NCBI GenBank assembly: GCA_916613615.1
Contig: OU744736.1
Location: 53,573,600 to 53,637,599, forward strand
DNA from: Steromphala cineraria
Taxonomy: Eukaryota > Mollusca > Gastropoda > Trochida > Trochidae
Direction of reading: 5' to 3'
Length of the DNA stretch: 64,000 bases
Positions within the stretch are counted from its first letter, which is position 1. The number at the start of each line of letters is the position of its first letter. Shown piece by piece: positions 10,719-23,212 of the stretch. A model generated the notes under the pieces. The model did no database searches and had not been told where the DNA came from. It was given only the letters and a program-made list of their open reading frames with translations. Made by a program: the position numbers and the translations under genes.

Positions 10719-11724
10719 AAACATCGCCCTCTATCACGAGCTTATCATAAGAGAGAAAGGCAGTCTTATCATTTTCACGAGCCTCTACCATATATGGAAT
10801 AAGAGAAGCTCTAATCTTTCTTACTTTCTCAGTGTAATCATTTGCTACATGAAACTGTTCATTACCTCTAAGCTTACTTTTTGCGAGATCAAAGACGCTT
10901 ACCTTGTCTTTGTAAGACAGGAACTTCGCAATAATGGGCTTGTGTTTCCCCTTTGTCTTGAGACGGTGAGCTCGCTCGATGGAGACAGAATCTGCGTTGT
11001 CCATTCCAAGTTGGTCTCGGAGGAAGTCTCTCACCATCGTCTCTGTCTGGGACCACTTCTCTCCAACTGCACTCTCTATCCCATGGAAGATCAAGTTGTT
11101 CCTCCTGCTCTGTGCCTCTTCTTTATCCAGCTGATTTTCAAGTTTATCTAGTCTATCTCTGAGTGCAATGTTTTCAGACTTTAACTTTGAAAACTCATCA
11201 GTTATATCTTTTCTTACGGTATCGAACTTCTTGTTCAGTTTACCCATATCTGATCTTATCGATCTCAGAACTTGTGCAATATCGTCATCATAGTTATCAG
11301 AATCGCCGTGGTCAGAAAGAGTCTCACCAGTGAAGGGGAGTGTAGATTGCCTGGTACCCATGCTGCGAGCACCCCTACTAGCATTGCCCCGACCCCGGGG
11401 GCCGGGATTCAGCTCCACGTCACAACAGGCCTCTAGAAGGCGTCGGACAAATGGGATATATACGCATGATTTTGAAATGCTTACTTGTAGTTCATTTTCA
11501 CACATGCACATTTTCAAATCAAAGTTATTCAGGCTGTTTGGTTTGCTATCGCACAGAAACTTTCCACTCAAATGAATGAGTAGGTTCAAAATGAGAAGTA
11601 TTTGAAATTGTCTAGATAACAAACCTCCTCTGATGTAAAGTTTTCTGTATATTTGCCTTGAGTTAGTTCCACAAGCGGAGAAACAGCCTATCCGACCTCG
11701 CCAGCACTCAAGCGAATCACCCAT
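10558..11724 (-). CDS. Retrotransposon ORF1: 2A motif, coiled coil, RRM-like nucleic-acid-binding protein
   Basis: 388 residues from the first ATG (11724). The open frame extends upstream to 11808 with only a TTG as possible start. In order: a hydrophobic leucine-rich stretch (about 34-54) resembling a signal or membrane anchor; a 2A motif DVELNPGP (102-109) preceded by LLEACC; an acidic linker; a heptad-like coiled coil (about 150-205); an RRM-like region starting RRNNLIFHGI (207) with ERAHRL (250-255); a C-terminal domain; and a Gly/Pro/Ser-rich tail coded by an unusually GC-rich stretch. ORF1 proteins of this type bind element RNA as trimers. If the 2A works, translation yields a 108-residue hydrophobic product and a 280-residue RNA-binding protein starting with proline. 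The frame ends in TAG, with ORF2 following in the same frame in the unrearranged element. Confidence 0.9.
   Translation of the reverse strand: MGDSLECWRGRIGCFSACGTNSRQIYRKLYIRGGLLSRQFQILLILNLLIHLSGKFLCDSKPNSLNNFDLKMCMCENELQVSISKSCVYIPFVRRLLEACCDVELNPGPRGRGNASRGARSMGTRQSTLPFTGETLSDHGDSDNYDDDIAQVLRSIRSDMGKLNKKFDTVRKDITDEFSKLKSENIALRDRLDKLENQLDKEEAQSRRNNLIFHGIESAVGEKWSQTETMVRDFLRDQLGMDNADSVSIERAHRLKTKGKHKPIIAKFLSYKDKVSVFDLAKSKLRGNEQFHVANDYTEKVRKIRASLIPYMVEARENDKTAFLSYDKLVIEGDVYVHENDSIRKISNRPSTAHRGTLSRSSRGAHGGTPLGPWGDGTGGTQGAPVSA
11398..11421 (-). other. 2A ribosome-skipping motif coding segment in ORF1
   Basis: The codons spell DVELNPGP, matching the D-(V/I)-E-x-N-P-G-P consensus exactly, with a leucine-containing upstream context (RRLLEACC). 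In known 2A peptides the Gly-Pro bond is skipped during translation. 2A-like sequences are established in some APE-type non-LTR elements of invertebrates. Activity of this copy is inference. Confidence 0.9.
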
Positions 11725-11936
11725 GTTGCACGTAAAATCGACACTTCTCACGCTTGAGTTGTGATTGACAGATACTGACAACGCATGAAGATCTATCACT
11801 GCGAACAATTTCTGTCCATAAAGTCATAAAATCACTTTTGATCGCAAATGTAAGTTTTCATATGTACTTACAAGGTTGTTAGGAGGGCAATGCAGCATTC
11901 ATATAATAGATGAGGCTCTACAAAGGTTGATTTGAT
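11725..11936 (-). promoter_or_regulatory. 5' leader of the retrotransposon
   Basis: The 212 bp between the element's 5' boundary, fixed by empty-site comparison, and the first ORF1 ATG. An internal promoter is expected for a full-length non-LTR element, but I see no specific promoter motif. Its presence argues that the insertion is not 5'-truncated, or only slightly. Confidence 0.5.
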
Positions 11937-13389
11937 TATATTGAATTATAATGATCATTTGTCTTCAATGTCCCTGCTTCTGCAATTATGATAACCATCG
12001 TGGTTTTTAGGGTTTAATATTACCATCAAGAGAATAATTTATCTCCATGTACAACCAGTGAACACCAATCAATAATGGTTCAGCAGTTTGATATGGATCT
12101 ATAAAATGATTAAGCTAACTTCTCAGGTTTCATTTTGTCAGGATGATAATATTCCTCCTTACTGGGAAAGTACACAAGGCTCAGAAAGAGTCATTCGTCA
12201 ACAATAAACATTCCATCACGAAAACATAAATCATCATCTAGATTTTCATTCAATCTTCTTCCAATCCTGATGAGCTTTATTGTGTATATGTTAATCTGTA
12301 TAATAAAGTGCATGGTCTTCCTTTGGTTAATCCAGAAAAAATTCTGTAAAATCGAATAAGGAATTATCGTGACACTATGAATACCATTATCCTTGTTTAT
12401 CTGTTTCATGGTGGTAATGAATCGATGTTACCAAGAAAACAAAAAAGATTTAAAGCAGGATTTTCTTAAGCTTTTTGTGACATCAAGGCTAAGAAGATTT
12501 TGCAAGGAAACACGATAAATTTCAATTTATTGTTGTGAAGTGCAATTCTCTTTTCATTATCTTTGTAATAGACGCATATAAATCTGAAAAAAGTTATCTT
12601 GTTCACCCGGTAAAATGATTACTGTCCAGTATTTTCAGTAAAATTGATATCAAGTTTTATTTCATGATAATTAAAGTATAAAACCACACTTCAAGGAGCA
12701 CCTTGAGATCATAATTAAATAAAGTCCCCGAGGAAAGAATGAGAATGTTTTCCTATAAATCACAAACTGGAGGATTTCGTGCTATGCTAGAAATCCTATC
12801 GAAATCCCTTGGTATTCATATAATGATTTATCTGGGAATAAGAGATACGGGAATAAAGAGTTTTTTTATACAGAGGTTAACTCAGCTCCTGGGGATACAT
12901 TTATTGTTCTATTATCGGGAACATTGATACAGCTCAGAGACAATCAGCTTGATTTTTAAGAATCAATAGAGTTAAAACGACAAATACAAGCTTTTTTATT
13001 GACTAAAGTAATTAGATATTGGTTTGATTATTGTTATTTGAAACAACTGATTCCTTACTATATTGAGATTATGCATTAAATCATTTGCAGCAAAAACATT
13101 ACACGTCTTTTGAGTTGTTCCTCAGAAACATGGTTCCAAGACAATATTAAATTAAATGTCAATTCTCTTAAAATTTTATCTAATGTCAAAAGATTTGTTT
13201 ATTCTAAACACTACACCGATGAACATTCAACTGTTATTAAGAAAACAGTTGATATTTATCGACTTTCTTGATTTAAGTCATTGATGCATAAAATATAAAA
13301 TTTTGCAAAATTATATCCCAAAAAAATTTATAATATTCATATCTTATTAGTAATATCTTATTGATGTCATTCATTATAATCCGAAAAAC

Positions 13390-13495
13390 TCGTGCAAATT
13401 TTTTATAACCCTCGCTCACTCTTGGGTAATACAAAAATTCTCACTCGTTTCGTAAAAGTCATAGGACACACTTTCTCGGGTAATAATCTCTATAT
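13390..13495. repeat. Foldback sequence, MITE-like family also at 59434-59777
   Basis: GTGCAAATTTTTTATAACCC can pair with the downstream GGGTAATACAAAAATTCTCAC complement, making a hairpin with a CTCGCTCACT loop. The following CGTAAAAGTCATAGGACAC and TAATAATCTCTATATA match the element at 59434-59777 in the opposite orientation. Other B monomers lack it here. Ends are approximate; the insert may continue to about 13700. Confidence 0.65.
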
Positions 13496-16400
13496 ATGCC
13501 AACAATTATAAAATCTGTTAGTGAAGTCAAGATTCTTTGAGGTGAATTTGTTGATCAAATACTTCCTTTTCCCTATAAATAAGCCATTATATCTAACAGT
13601 GACGCTTTTTTGTTGTGCATTTTCTATACATTTTATTGATTCTTTTTCTGTAAAAAAATTCGGGTGGTTCTTTGTGTATCCAACAAACAATGTTCTTAAC
13701 TGATATTTATTGCACCACAATAATTATCAACATTAATTGACCTAATCACTTTTGGTTTCAATCTGTTTTATAGAAAAAGTATTGCATTTCTTGGACATTG
13801 ATATATTTAGATTTAATAGGAATTCAAAGCTGTTGCCGGAGAGAACATGTTCTTTAGGAAAACCTATGTCCATGTTCCGTGATTGACTCATCTTCCCTTC
13901 AGACAGATAGCATGCCCATGTTATGTTATTAGCGATATTAATATATCCTGCCAGACATCATGATACCATTCATGAGTTTCTGCTGTTTTTCGCCTGAAAG
14001 AAGACTAAATCTGACACGTCAGGCAAATTGGTTTATTTACCAATTAAATTGCTCTTGTGGGTTTTATTTACTTGCGTCCTTTGACTACTTAAAACTTTCG
14101 TTAACAAACTGCAGTCTCATTGGACTGTATCAACATAGAGGTAATATCTAGTTATGCTAACAATATTAACACAGTGAGAAGTAGCGATCTGACACGCACA
14201 TACAGACAGGAGGCTGTGATTGCACTACATTGCAACAGACTGGATATTAGGAATATTTAAATGCGTGGTTGATAAGATCATAGTAAAACAAAGACAGCAT
14301 ATAAATCTTCATCCTAAGGATAACTTCAGAGAATGAACTCAAAACCATCTCCCCTAAAAGTAGAGCAGTATCAATCTTACATTTTGCATTCCTTCAGGTG
14401 TAATCAATCCAAGAAGTGGTCCTGTTGGCATAGGCACTGATTAGTTCCAAACGGACGTTTAATTTTCCACGCCCTTTGCTATTCAGACCCTGAAATCAAA
14501 ACTGCCATGGTATTTGTAAAGTTTAAAAACAAATTAGCCATTACCAGTTGCAAATAGGAGATTGTCATGTTAACACTAGATAACTATTTAATGATGCATT
14601 ACGTATTTGACAGTTGTGTAACTAAAATATATTGAAAAACTTAGTACCTTGAAAATATTGTGTTGTCAAAGGAAGTGACATCAAGGAATTTTATTATGTA
14701 TGTGATATCATTTAATGTATGTTATATAGGTATTTGGAAAATCTTCGTTCAGAGGGGATTTATCTTCATTTGAAGAAAATATCTCATACTGTTTGTAGAA
14801 TAAAGGTAGCTTTGTGCAACTTCAGTAACTTCCCTCTTCCCTTGGCCTTACAAACCATCATCATAGTGAAGAGACAAAGAGTTTGAATGTCAGGAGAAGT
14901 TACTTTCCTAAAGCAGACAGCATGTTGACATAAGACTTTAACAAGAGCCACCTCACCTGCTTTCAGCAGTCAATCAGTGGACGAGCTCTTGTCACCTTTC
15001 TTACAGGACCAGGTGTTGCTTCAACTCAGAGAAAGTTTTATCACGTGAAAACAGAATCCTATAAGGAGTAAATGCTCTTCACTCAGATGTTCATTGTCAC
15101 AGTGAATGTCAGTATAGAAAGTGTTTTAATGAAAGACCATTGGAAGTACTGTACAATTCTACTAGTGCCATGATGAGAAGAATTGATGTCATTGTCATAC
15201 TTAAAATGTGAATCAAATGATTTTTTCGCACTTGTAATTTTCCCTAATAGCTTGAAAGTAGAAATGCTTTCTGCACTTGTACTCATTAGTATTTCTATCT
15301 GTAATACATTATCGCCATTAAATTGTTCCAAAACTTACAGTTGCATTTCACACTAATAATAACCATCCCAATATCTTGAAAGTAGGAAAAATCGTTTCCT
15401 GTTTTCTGCAGTCATTTGTCTTTCTATCTGTTGTACAGCTAAGTTTGTTCACCTACCAGCGTTTTTAGTACAAATATCATGTAATTTGGAATGTTTTTGG
15501 GGCATCCTAACAATGCGAAAAGGAAACGGATAATGTTGAAATTTGAGTACATTAGTTGACATCCAGTTTTAACATATTCGTATGTCAAACTTTAAAGATA
15601 ACCGTCACTAATTTGGCAGGGCATTGAAATGACCAGGGGTCAAAATTTCGAAAACACTATTTTGTATTTTTCTGTACAAAATCCTTCATACATGTAAGTG
15701 ATCATTAGCTTAATACCTTAAATTAAATTAAATTGATGTAATTTAATTGCACCGATTTCTTTCTTACAATATTTTTATGGAATATTCCAAGCAAAATTTA
15801 AGAAAAACTGAATTTCACAAATATGACCCCATCTGTCTATTTAATCATGCCAATTTTCCAAATTCAGAACCAGTGACAAGACGATCCCGAAATATGGTTT
15901 GGGAATGATTTTTTCACTAATGGATAATTTGTTGTCCCTTGTAGGTGCTACTCGAGTAATTTTATGGACGTCAAAATAAACCCAATTTACATGATATTTG
16001 CACTAAGATACACGAGCAAGTGAACAAACTTAAGGTACGCAGCTGAATATCTTTATTATATGTAGATGTTCATGACACTGGTTGCAAAGAATATAATTAC
16101 TGAAGATCTGAATCATTATTACTTAAGATAATTAATTGACCTTTGCTTTTATCAAAACTAGTCTGATCTCATAAATATGTAAAGATGATTTTTTCAATAA
16201 GTTGACAGGAAAGTCCTTGTATTCTATTTTACTTACAAATTTCGACATTTTTCTCAGTAATGCATCATAATGATTTCCAAACAAATATTTATTTTCCTGA
16301 TATTTTTCTATGCATATAAAGGATAAATTTACAATTTCTCAGAAGAATTATGTATATCCTGAGAAGATAAACAATGTACAAAGCTAATGTCAAATGTGCT

Positions 16401-16899
16401 AATAAATAATCACCAATTCAAAATGACCACAAAAGCGTCTTAGAAAACCAACAATGCATAGAACAAATGCTACCCGGTCGAAGCTTCATGACTTAGTATA
16501 GTATCTGGAAGTAGCACACTAGAAATACCTATATCTTTATCATAACTAAAACATTCAACCATTATCATGCTACCATCAATCCGAATTTCACCATTGAAAC
16601 AATGTTGATAAGGGAAGAATTATTGCTAAAGGGACATAACATAAGACTACAGGTGAGTCCCACGCAGAGTAATTTGGCACAGATAATTGGTTGAGTTAAA
16701 AGCGTGAATATCCTCTTAGTGGAGCAAACTTGCCTACAAAAGACGCACCAACCGACACATTTAAACAAATCAGGCAGAATTGTCAGTACCTTTTTGGGCG
16801 ATAGATATATGTATAAATTAAGAAATCATATCAACCTAATGCACTTAAAGTCAAGTAATCAAGAGTACCTTTTGCTATGATAAGGTCAAATGACACCTC

Positions 16900-18000
16900 T
16901 GACGAGTGTTTAGGGATGAATTGAAGTAACTGTCTTAAATAAGAGAGCAATAGATTCTTTTGATGGATATACATGTAAGTTTGACCACATTTTGACATAA
17001 GACAATGTAGGCAAATTACTGCATCAGACATATCAGTATTTATATTGACAGAGAAAATAACGTTATTGTTACACTATGATAGACACATGATAGTTTTTAA
17101 CACCACAGCCTCCACATTGTATACATGTGCATATGTAACCCGATATTTTCTATATATATATTTATATATATATAGTTATATCAATTATTCTTTAGGTGAG
17201 GGACTGACAAATCATTGTTTTATAGGCAAGAGTAAGTATTCATAAAAATGATAGATTCAAAGATTACCTTATGCTATGATTAGGTCGGGTTACATAAGAG
17301 CAATTGAGATACTACATCTTTGGCGTAGGTTTACTGATAGGTGTGTTGCTGCTGATCAATTTACACACCTAAAAACCTCTGCCATTATCATGCTGCTCTT
17401 AATCAAAATGTCATCAAATCAATTTTGATAAAGTAAGAACAGGATGGTCCCACAAAGGAAAATATTGCATAGAAAAATAGTTGATATAAATTTTTTAAAA
17501 AGTCTCGAAATTGAACCACCCCGCCCACAACCCACCATTGAAACAAAGGCAGATTCCCTTTCAGCTGAATTAATAAATCATTTTAGAACAACATCTTTGA
17601 CGAGGGTATAGTGGTAGATTGAAGTTACTATCTTAAACAAAAGAGAGCAATAGATTCTTTTTGATGGATATACATGTAAGTTTGACCACATTTTAACATA
17701 AGACAAAGTAGGCAAATTACTGCATCAGACATATCAGTATTCATCTTGACAGAGAAAATAACTTTGTTTCACTATCATAGACACATGATAGTTTTTAACA
17801 CAGCAGCCTCCACATTGTATACATGTACATAAGTAAGCCGATATTTTCTATACCCTGGTTATATATGTATCAAATTTTCTTTTAGTGGGGGACTGACAAA
17901 TCATTGTTTATAGGCAACAGTAATTATTCATAAAAAGATAGATTATCTTCCCAAATAATTTCTATCCAAATTATTTTTATTTCAAAATCGACGACATGAT
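16900..18000. repeat. Local tandem duplication, ~700-bp offset, unit 1 only
   Basis: The stretch with TGGATATACATGTAAGTTTG and TAGGCAAATTACTGCATCAG appears at about 16960-17110 and again at about 17660-17810, offset 701 bp. B2 and B3 have a single copy (near 32470 and 47810), so it arose after the array formed. No gene is seen in either copy. Confidence 0.8.
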
Positions 18001-18733
18001 GTTTTATGTATATGGCAGTCATGAATAGACAACATAGTATATATATTTAAACTATGTTATTATTTACAGGATTAATTGTTCATTTTGTAGGTATTAAACA
18101 TTTTCAAAATGATTTATACATTATCAATATATTGTATCTTTTGACAAGAGGGTCTTATATTGGAGAATTCTTTACTTTGTGATTGCAGTAAGAAATACAG
18201 TCACAGCTCATTAACTAAAGTCTGGATGATCACAAGAAGTCATATTTGTAATTTGTAACACATTTGATTTTGAAAGTAGAAATGTTGTATGAGTAATGAC
18301 GTTTCCTGGCCTTCTGCAATTGTTTTAGTGGTCTGAGAATAGTTTCATGTCGTTATGTATCTATTTAGGGTAAACCATAGCATATTATAAACCGATTGGT
18401 TGTGTGCGTCACATTAAGGATATAAGCAATTATAGTAAGGTACTCTCGGTCTTTAAAACATAAAATTAAAAACCTCATTTTTAATGATTTAACTACAAAC
18501 ATGCTGCGATGATATCATTTCCCTAGCCAAAGATGTATTATTCAAAAGGCACTTTTAACTTCAAAGTTATGTTTAACCCTCTTTGACAATCATTATTCTC
18601 TTTCTTGACAAACATGTATTCCCTAGGTTCTTACAACTGTCATAGATATTTCATTATTCTCTGAAAGATTGTAACCCAAGCCTCCTGAACGACATGCTTT
18701 CCGGTCATTATTGGTATCTTATAACGAATGCTT

Positions 18734-18842
18734 CATTTCATTACTTTGTACTGGTCCGGATCTCTCATGCTTCCTTCTCGGCTACGCCTCCAGCAGTGTA
18801 ACAAAACTTTAGAATATCAGCTGTAAAGGCCTCAACAGTGCC
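18734..18842. repeat. Conserved inter-monomer block, copy B1
   Basis: B-type version of the CTCGGCTACGCC block (CCTCCAGCAGTGTAACAAAAC in place of the A-type CCTCTAGCAGTGTAATAAAAC). The next ~150 bp, through AATCAATCTGCAGTCACCACC, is also conserved. Confidence 0.7.
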
Positions 18843-20999
18843 TCGCCGATTTAATCAAGTGAAGGTCAATTTTCTGATAGTGATCTCCTGTTGGGTAAAA
18901 TCAATCTGCAGTCACCACCTACAGCGATCTGTCTATGGAATTTGACATAAACCATACCAAGGCTTTGCATTGAGATCGTGGATAACAATGGATTTTATAA
19001 GTTATGATATGTTATGGATTTTTTGTTTGGTGAAGGACGAAAAAACGAAAGTTAGGTCAATACGGATTGTTGTCATTTGAAAAAAGGACCTTAATTTAAA
19101 GTTTTATTTGGAATCTTGACACTAGTTGAAATCCATGATTAATGCATGAGAAACTGTACAATGCAATTCAGTTGTAGGGGGGGTCAAATTTGATGTGTTT
19201 CCATTGTTATTAAACATCGTTTTAATGAATTATTTTATCATAATCTATTACTTTTGTTACAGTGTTGGGTAGTAGTAGCCAAATGTATAATATCCAAAGC
19301 TGCTTTATATATTTGTGAATCATTAAGGATCAAAAAGGTTGGAATCTCTATGAGAAAACTTTGCAATATTGAAATCAGATTAATGATTACATTATAGATT
19401 GTTATACCTTTGAAGAACTGGCTACATATCTATTTATTGTCGAAAGCAGATGTCAAAAACTACAACAGTACATACAACTGAGTCATAACGTACCAATTTT
19501 GAAAGAATGAGATTTGTTTATCTTGTAAATGACATTAAAATATACATTTTATGTCACATTCTGCTTAACCGGGTAATACCAAATGAAACATTTACACATA
19601 TGTAATGGTGTATTATGTGATTACGCATTTTCCCTAATGAAAATTGCTCTGATGTTTTGCCTTTCAGTTAATAATTCTTGTAATAGGATAATCGTACCTT
19701 CTCTACTTGGATAGTAATACTAAGCTCATTTTAATTACATTCCCACCATCCATAAACTTTTGAAATTAAGAAAACATTATTAGAAGACACCAACCACAGC
19801 AGTTGTCAATTATTTTATTTGATAAGAAATATTTTTCCCAAATGTAATTGGGATGTTTTTGCAAGTATCTGATAAAATATATGTAAAGAAGTTGACTAAA
19901 AATGATTGTCCCCTATTTCATGATCGTTTACTGGTAGCAGATAATATGTATTATTGAAAAAAGGTGCACATTCATTGTTGATAACCAGACTCATTGAGTA
20001 TTCACTGTTTGTTTTATTTCTATTTTACATTTACAGGAATTACATTTCATCACTAATATTTGATAAAACTGACAATGGATTTTAATTGTTCGTGGTAAAA
20101 AGGCCCTGCAAGTCAAGATGATTTATACTTTAGGTTTGTAAGAACGCATATTGAATTTAAATGAACATTTATCTTTGATATCCCTGCTGATATCCCAAGA
20201 TTGATAACATTTGTGTTCTTATGGTTTCTTTTAAGAATATAATTCATCATGGAATGGTCTTCCTTTGTTTAATACAAAAAAGAAATTCAGTAAACTGAAT
20301 TAGGAATTATGGTGACATTATATATACCACTATCCTTGTTTTTTCAGTTTCATGGTGGTAATGAATCGATGTTACACAGAAAGAAAGATTTAAAGCAGGA
20401 TTTTCTAAAGATTTTTGTGACAGGCTAAAACGATTCTCTAAGGAAACACTATGAACTTCCATTAAGTGTTTAGAAGTGCTATTCCCTTTTCATTATCCTT
20501 ACAAGGGACGCATATAATCCTAATGAATGAGGGTGAGAATTTGATCAAATCACACCTGTTCGCCTGCTTAAATGATTACTTTCCAGTTTTTGCATCAAAA
20601 TTGATGCAAAGTTATATTTCATGATAATTAAAGAATAAAACCACAATTCAAGGTGCACATTGAGATCCTAATTAAATAAAGTTCTGAGGAAAGAATGAGA
20701 ATTTTTTTTCCTGTAAATTTCAAACTGGAGAATTTCATTCTATGCACAAAATTCCATAGAAATCCTTTGGTATTCAAATAATGATTTATTTTGGAATAAG
20801 AGATGCGAAGAATTAAGCGTTTTCTTATACAAAGTTTAACATGTTGAGACTCTCAGCTCCTGGTGTAAGATTTTGTTTCTATTATATTATTGATGGGAAT
20901 ATTTATGCTGTTCAGAATAAATAATATTACAGAATGTCTCTTCGAAAATGTATTCACTGATATTCATCCTGATTTATAGAATCGTTTGAGTTAAAACTA

Positions 21000-22510
21000 A
21001 ACTACCGGGCAAAAGAAAGGTTTCATCGACTTCACTTGACTAATCACAAAAAACAAAGGCATATGTGAGATTTTTCATGATCAATTTATAAACACAAATC
21101 ATTTTCCATGAATTGAAAAGAAAATACATTATAATGTCGATACTGTCTTCTCCGTATTACACAAAGAAAGCGTCAAGGGGTCAAAATGGAAAATTACACA
21201 AATAAGAGTTCATTGAAAACTTGATTGAAGAATCCATTATGGGCACAGTAGTCAGGTAACACGTTATCAGTATCGAGTGTGACCACCCTGGGCATCCATG
21301 CACGCCAAAACACGCCTCCTCATTGACGTCTTCAATCGGCGGATAACGTCTGCAGGAATCCTGTTCCATAAGTTCAATAGAGTCTGTTCCAGTTCTTGTC
21401 GGTTCGCTGGGGGTGGTACTTGTTGTCTCAACTGACGACCAAGATGAACCCAGAGATGTTCAATGGGATTCATGTCTGGTGAATAAGGTGCCCAGGGCAA
21501 TACGTTGACGTTAACGTTGTTCAGGTAGTCTTGAACAATTCAGGCAGTGTGAGGCCTTGCATTGTCTTGTTGCAATAGTAAACCTCTTGGCTGCTGTTGA
21601 ATAAAGGGTACCACATCAGGTCTCAGCACTTCATCAATGTATCGTTGAGCATTCAGGTTTCCTCGAATAATAACCATCCGTGTTGTAATCTGGCCACAAA
21701 TGCCGCCCCATAACATGACGCCCCCACCTCCAAAAGGATGGACTTCTCTAATGCAGTTTGGCGCCAGTCGTTCTCCCCTTCGTCGAAAAACTCGAGCTCG
21801 GCTATCGTTCCTGAATAGACAGAATCGACTTTCGTCTGTAAAGAGCACTCTTGCCCAGTCACGTCGCTGCCACCGACGTGCAGTTCGTGCCCATTGCAGT
21901 CTGCGTAGACGGGTCAAGGCCATTCCACCGAAGGGTCGGTAGGCTCGTATACCAGCCATACGAAGTCGTCAAAGGACTGTTCGCCTGTTGATGCCATACC
22001 CTAGTGATGTTGCCGTTACAAATTGGTTTCGCAAGTGAATCTGACGGATGTAGCGGTCATCGGCCGGTGTTGTCACTCTCGGTCTTCCCGATCTCGGCCT
22101 GTCGTGAGTCTGTCCTATCAACCTACTGATGGTGGTCTGGGAGCAGTTGAAGGTTCTGGCTATCTGACGTTGTGACGCTCCCATAGTGGCCATGCCGATC
22201 GCTCTGTCTCGTTGCGTTGGTGTAAGTCTGGGCATATTCTTGGTGTTTTTTTGCTTACTGAATGCCTGCTCTGTCCAACGTCGTTATTTATGGCACGACC
22301 ATGCACTTGCATTTTGCTCAATTTCTCAAAATCACGTTTTGCACGTTTCAAACAAGGCATAATTTTGAAAGCTGCGTTCGGACATAGAGTTGTGGTTGTG
22401 GTAATGCTGCATTTTGGCTAATGTTTTTGGCAGGAGTTCAAACCTGTACCAGCTTTTTGGCATTTAATACAACTTTTCTAAAAGTGAAACCTTTCTTTTG
22501 CCCTGTAGTT
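21000..22510 (-). mobile_element. Tc1-like DNA transposon (DD34E), full length with inactivated transposase
   Basis: 1511 bp, with inverted termini AACTACMGGGCAAAAGAAAG (about 26 bp, one mismatch) and TA on both sides (20998-20999, 22511-22512). The sister site near 35707 reads AAAACTACAAAGG with a single TA, confirming the insertion. The single transposase runs on the minus strand. GC content is visibly higher than the surrounding array, in keeping with a recent arrival. Confidence 0.96.
21267..22235 (-). pseudogene. Tc1-family transposase, two in-frame TGA codons
   Basis: One frame of 322 codons. The N-terminal helix-turn-helix reads ASQRQIARTFNCSQTTISRL (20-39), followed by a GRPR AT-hook-like motif (50-53). 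The catalytic triad is D134 (TDESRF), D224 (QQDNARPH) and E259 (SPDMNPIEHLW), with 34 residues between the last two, the DD34E signature of Tc1. Stops at residue 89 (21969-21971) and residue 232 (21540-21542) are both TGA where relatives have arginine, consistent with CGA-to-TGA decay at CpG. No frameshift is seen. The termini look intact, so it might still be moved by a related transposase. Confidence 0.95.
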
Positions 22511-23083
22511 TACAAAGGAAAGTATTGTTGTTGACTAAAGTATTTAGATATCGATTTGATAATAATTTCATTTGAATAAATGATTCCTTCGTATTCAGAG
22601 AGTAGCATTTTGTTATGTTATCAAACTTATCGATTTTAATAGTTTCTTACCTAAGAAATACTTCTTTGCATAATTATTTCAAAAGTATTTTCCCAAATTG
22701 AAAAAAATATTGACCCTTATACCTTATTAATTCAAATTTTTATTCTAATAAAGACGTCAAATCCATATTTCAATCTTTTGTTAAGTTCTACAACTATTAA
22801 AATTTACATTTTCTGTTCAATGGAGAATAATCCATTTCAGCTTTCGTACAGATGTGGATGGATTGAACTTCCATGAAGAATGACGATGCAAATGAAGCAC
22901 CCTTAAGAACAATTCTTTGTTTCGGCTGAAGTGTTTTTGATAGCACTTTCAATTAACAATACAGCATTGGCAGTTTATTTGAAGTAATGTTCTATTTTCA
23001 TCTTTAACATTTTCTTAAACCACATTAGGGGGAGAAGATATAAGAAGGCTGAATCACGAAATACAAAAAAAACTATAGATTCA

Positions 23084-23212
23084 AAGCAAGGGAGAGAGAG
23101 AAAGAGACCAAGTAACAGTGAGACACAGATAGAGAGAGACAGAGAGAGGAACATAATGAAAGACAGGAAGAGGGACAGAGAGAAAGAAACAGAAACAGAC
23201 AGAGAGACAAGA
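23084..23212. repeat. AG-rich microsatellite, copy A2
   Basis: Short degenerate GAGA/GACAGA tract at the same monomer position as the expanded tract of A1. Confidence 0.9.

Larger units (their letters stand above)
6002..11936 (-). mobile_element. APE-type non-LTR retrotransposon, nearly full length
   Basis: In minus orientation it has a short leader, ORF1, ORF2 and a 3' tail of (CTT)n, seen as (AAG)n at 6002-6026. Sister units (27591, 55368) have an uninterrupted GAACCTATATTGAATTA or close variant; here the insert lies between CCTATA and TTGAA with TATA on both sides (5998-6001 and 11937-11940), a probable short target-site duplication. The apurinic endonuclease, the reverse transcriptase and the ORF1 with coiled coil and RRM-like region place it in the CR1/L2/I-like assemblage. 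The exact clade is not assigned. Two lesions are visible: a 927-bp internal duplication (9792-10718) and a nonsense codon at 7462-7464. Confidence 0.95.
5251..19690. repeat. Monomer B1 of the dimeric tandem array
   Basis: It begins at the TTACCTCCTTTACTGG phase mark. It is collinear with B2, B3 and B4 and, more distantly, with the A monomers. The retrotransposon at 6002-11936 interrupts it near its start. B monomers carry about 2.5 kb (here roughly 13.8-16.5 kb) not seen in A monomers, including a block around 14820-15080 conserved among all B copies. The MRMF block is at 12739 and the conserved CTCGGCTACGCC block near 18775. A local tandem duplication lies at about 16900-18000. Outside the retrotransposon no coding gene is supported. 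Confidence 0.85.

Noticed and set aside
7277..11575. Plus-strand ORFs across the retrotransposon (for example 9521-9979, 10627-11151)
   Set aside because: They are antisense shadows of ORF1 and ORF2; the two similar ones reflect the 927-bp duplication.
13490..13720. 76-codon minus-strand ORF in B1
   Set aside because: No recognisable motif. It lies in an insertion-like stretch absent from other B monomers, with an equally long ORF on the opposite strand.
18750..18845. Conserved CTCGGCTACGCC block as a tRNA-derived SINE head
   Set aside because: I could not find convincing A-box and B-box promoter motifs or a tail with target duplication; the block is in register in every monomer and does not look independently inserted.
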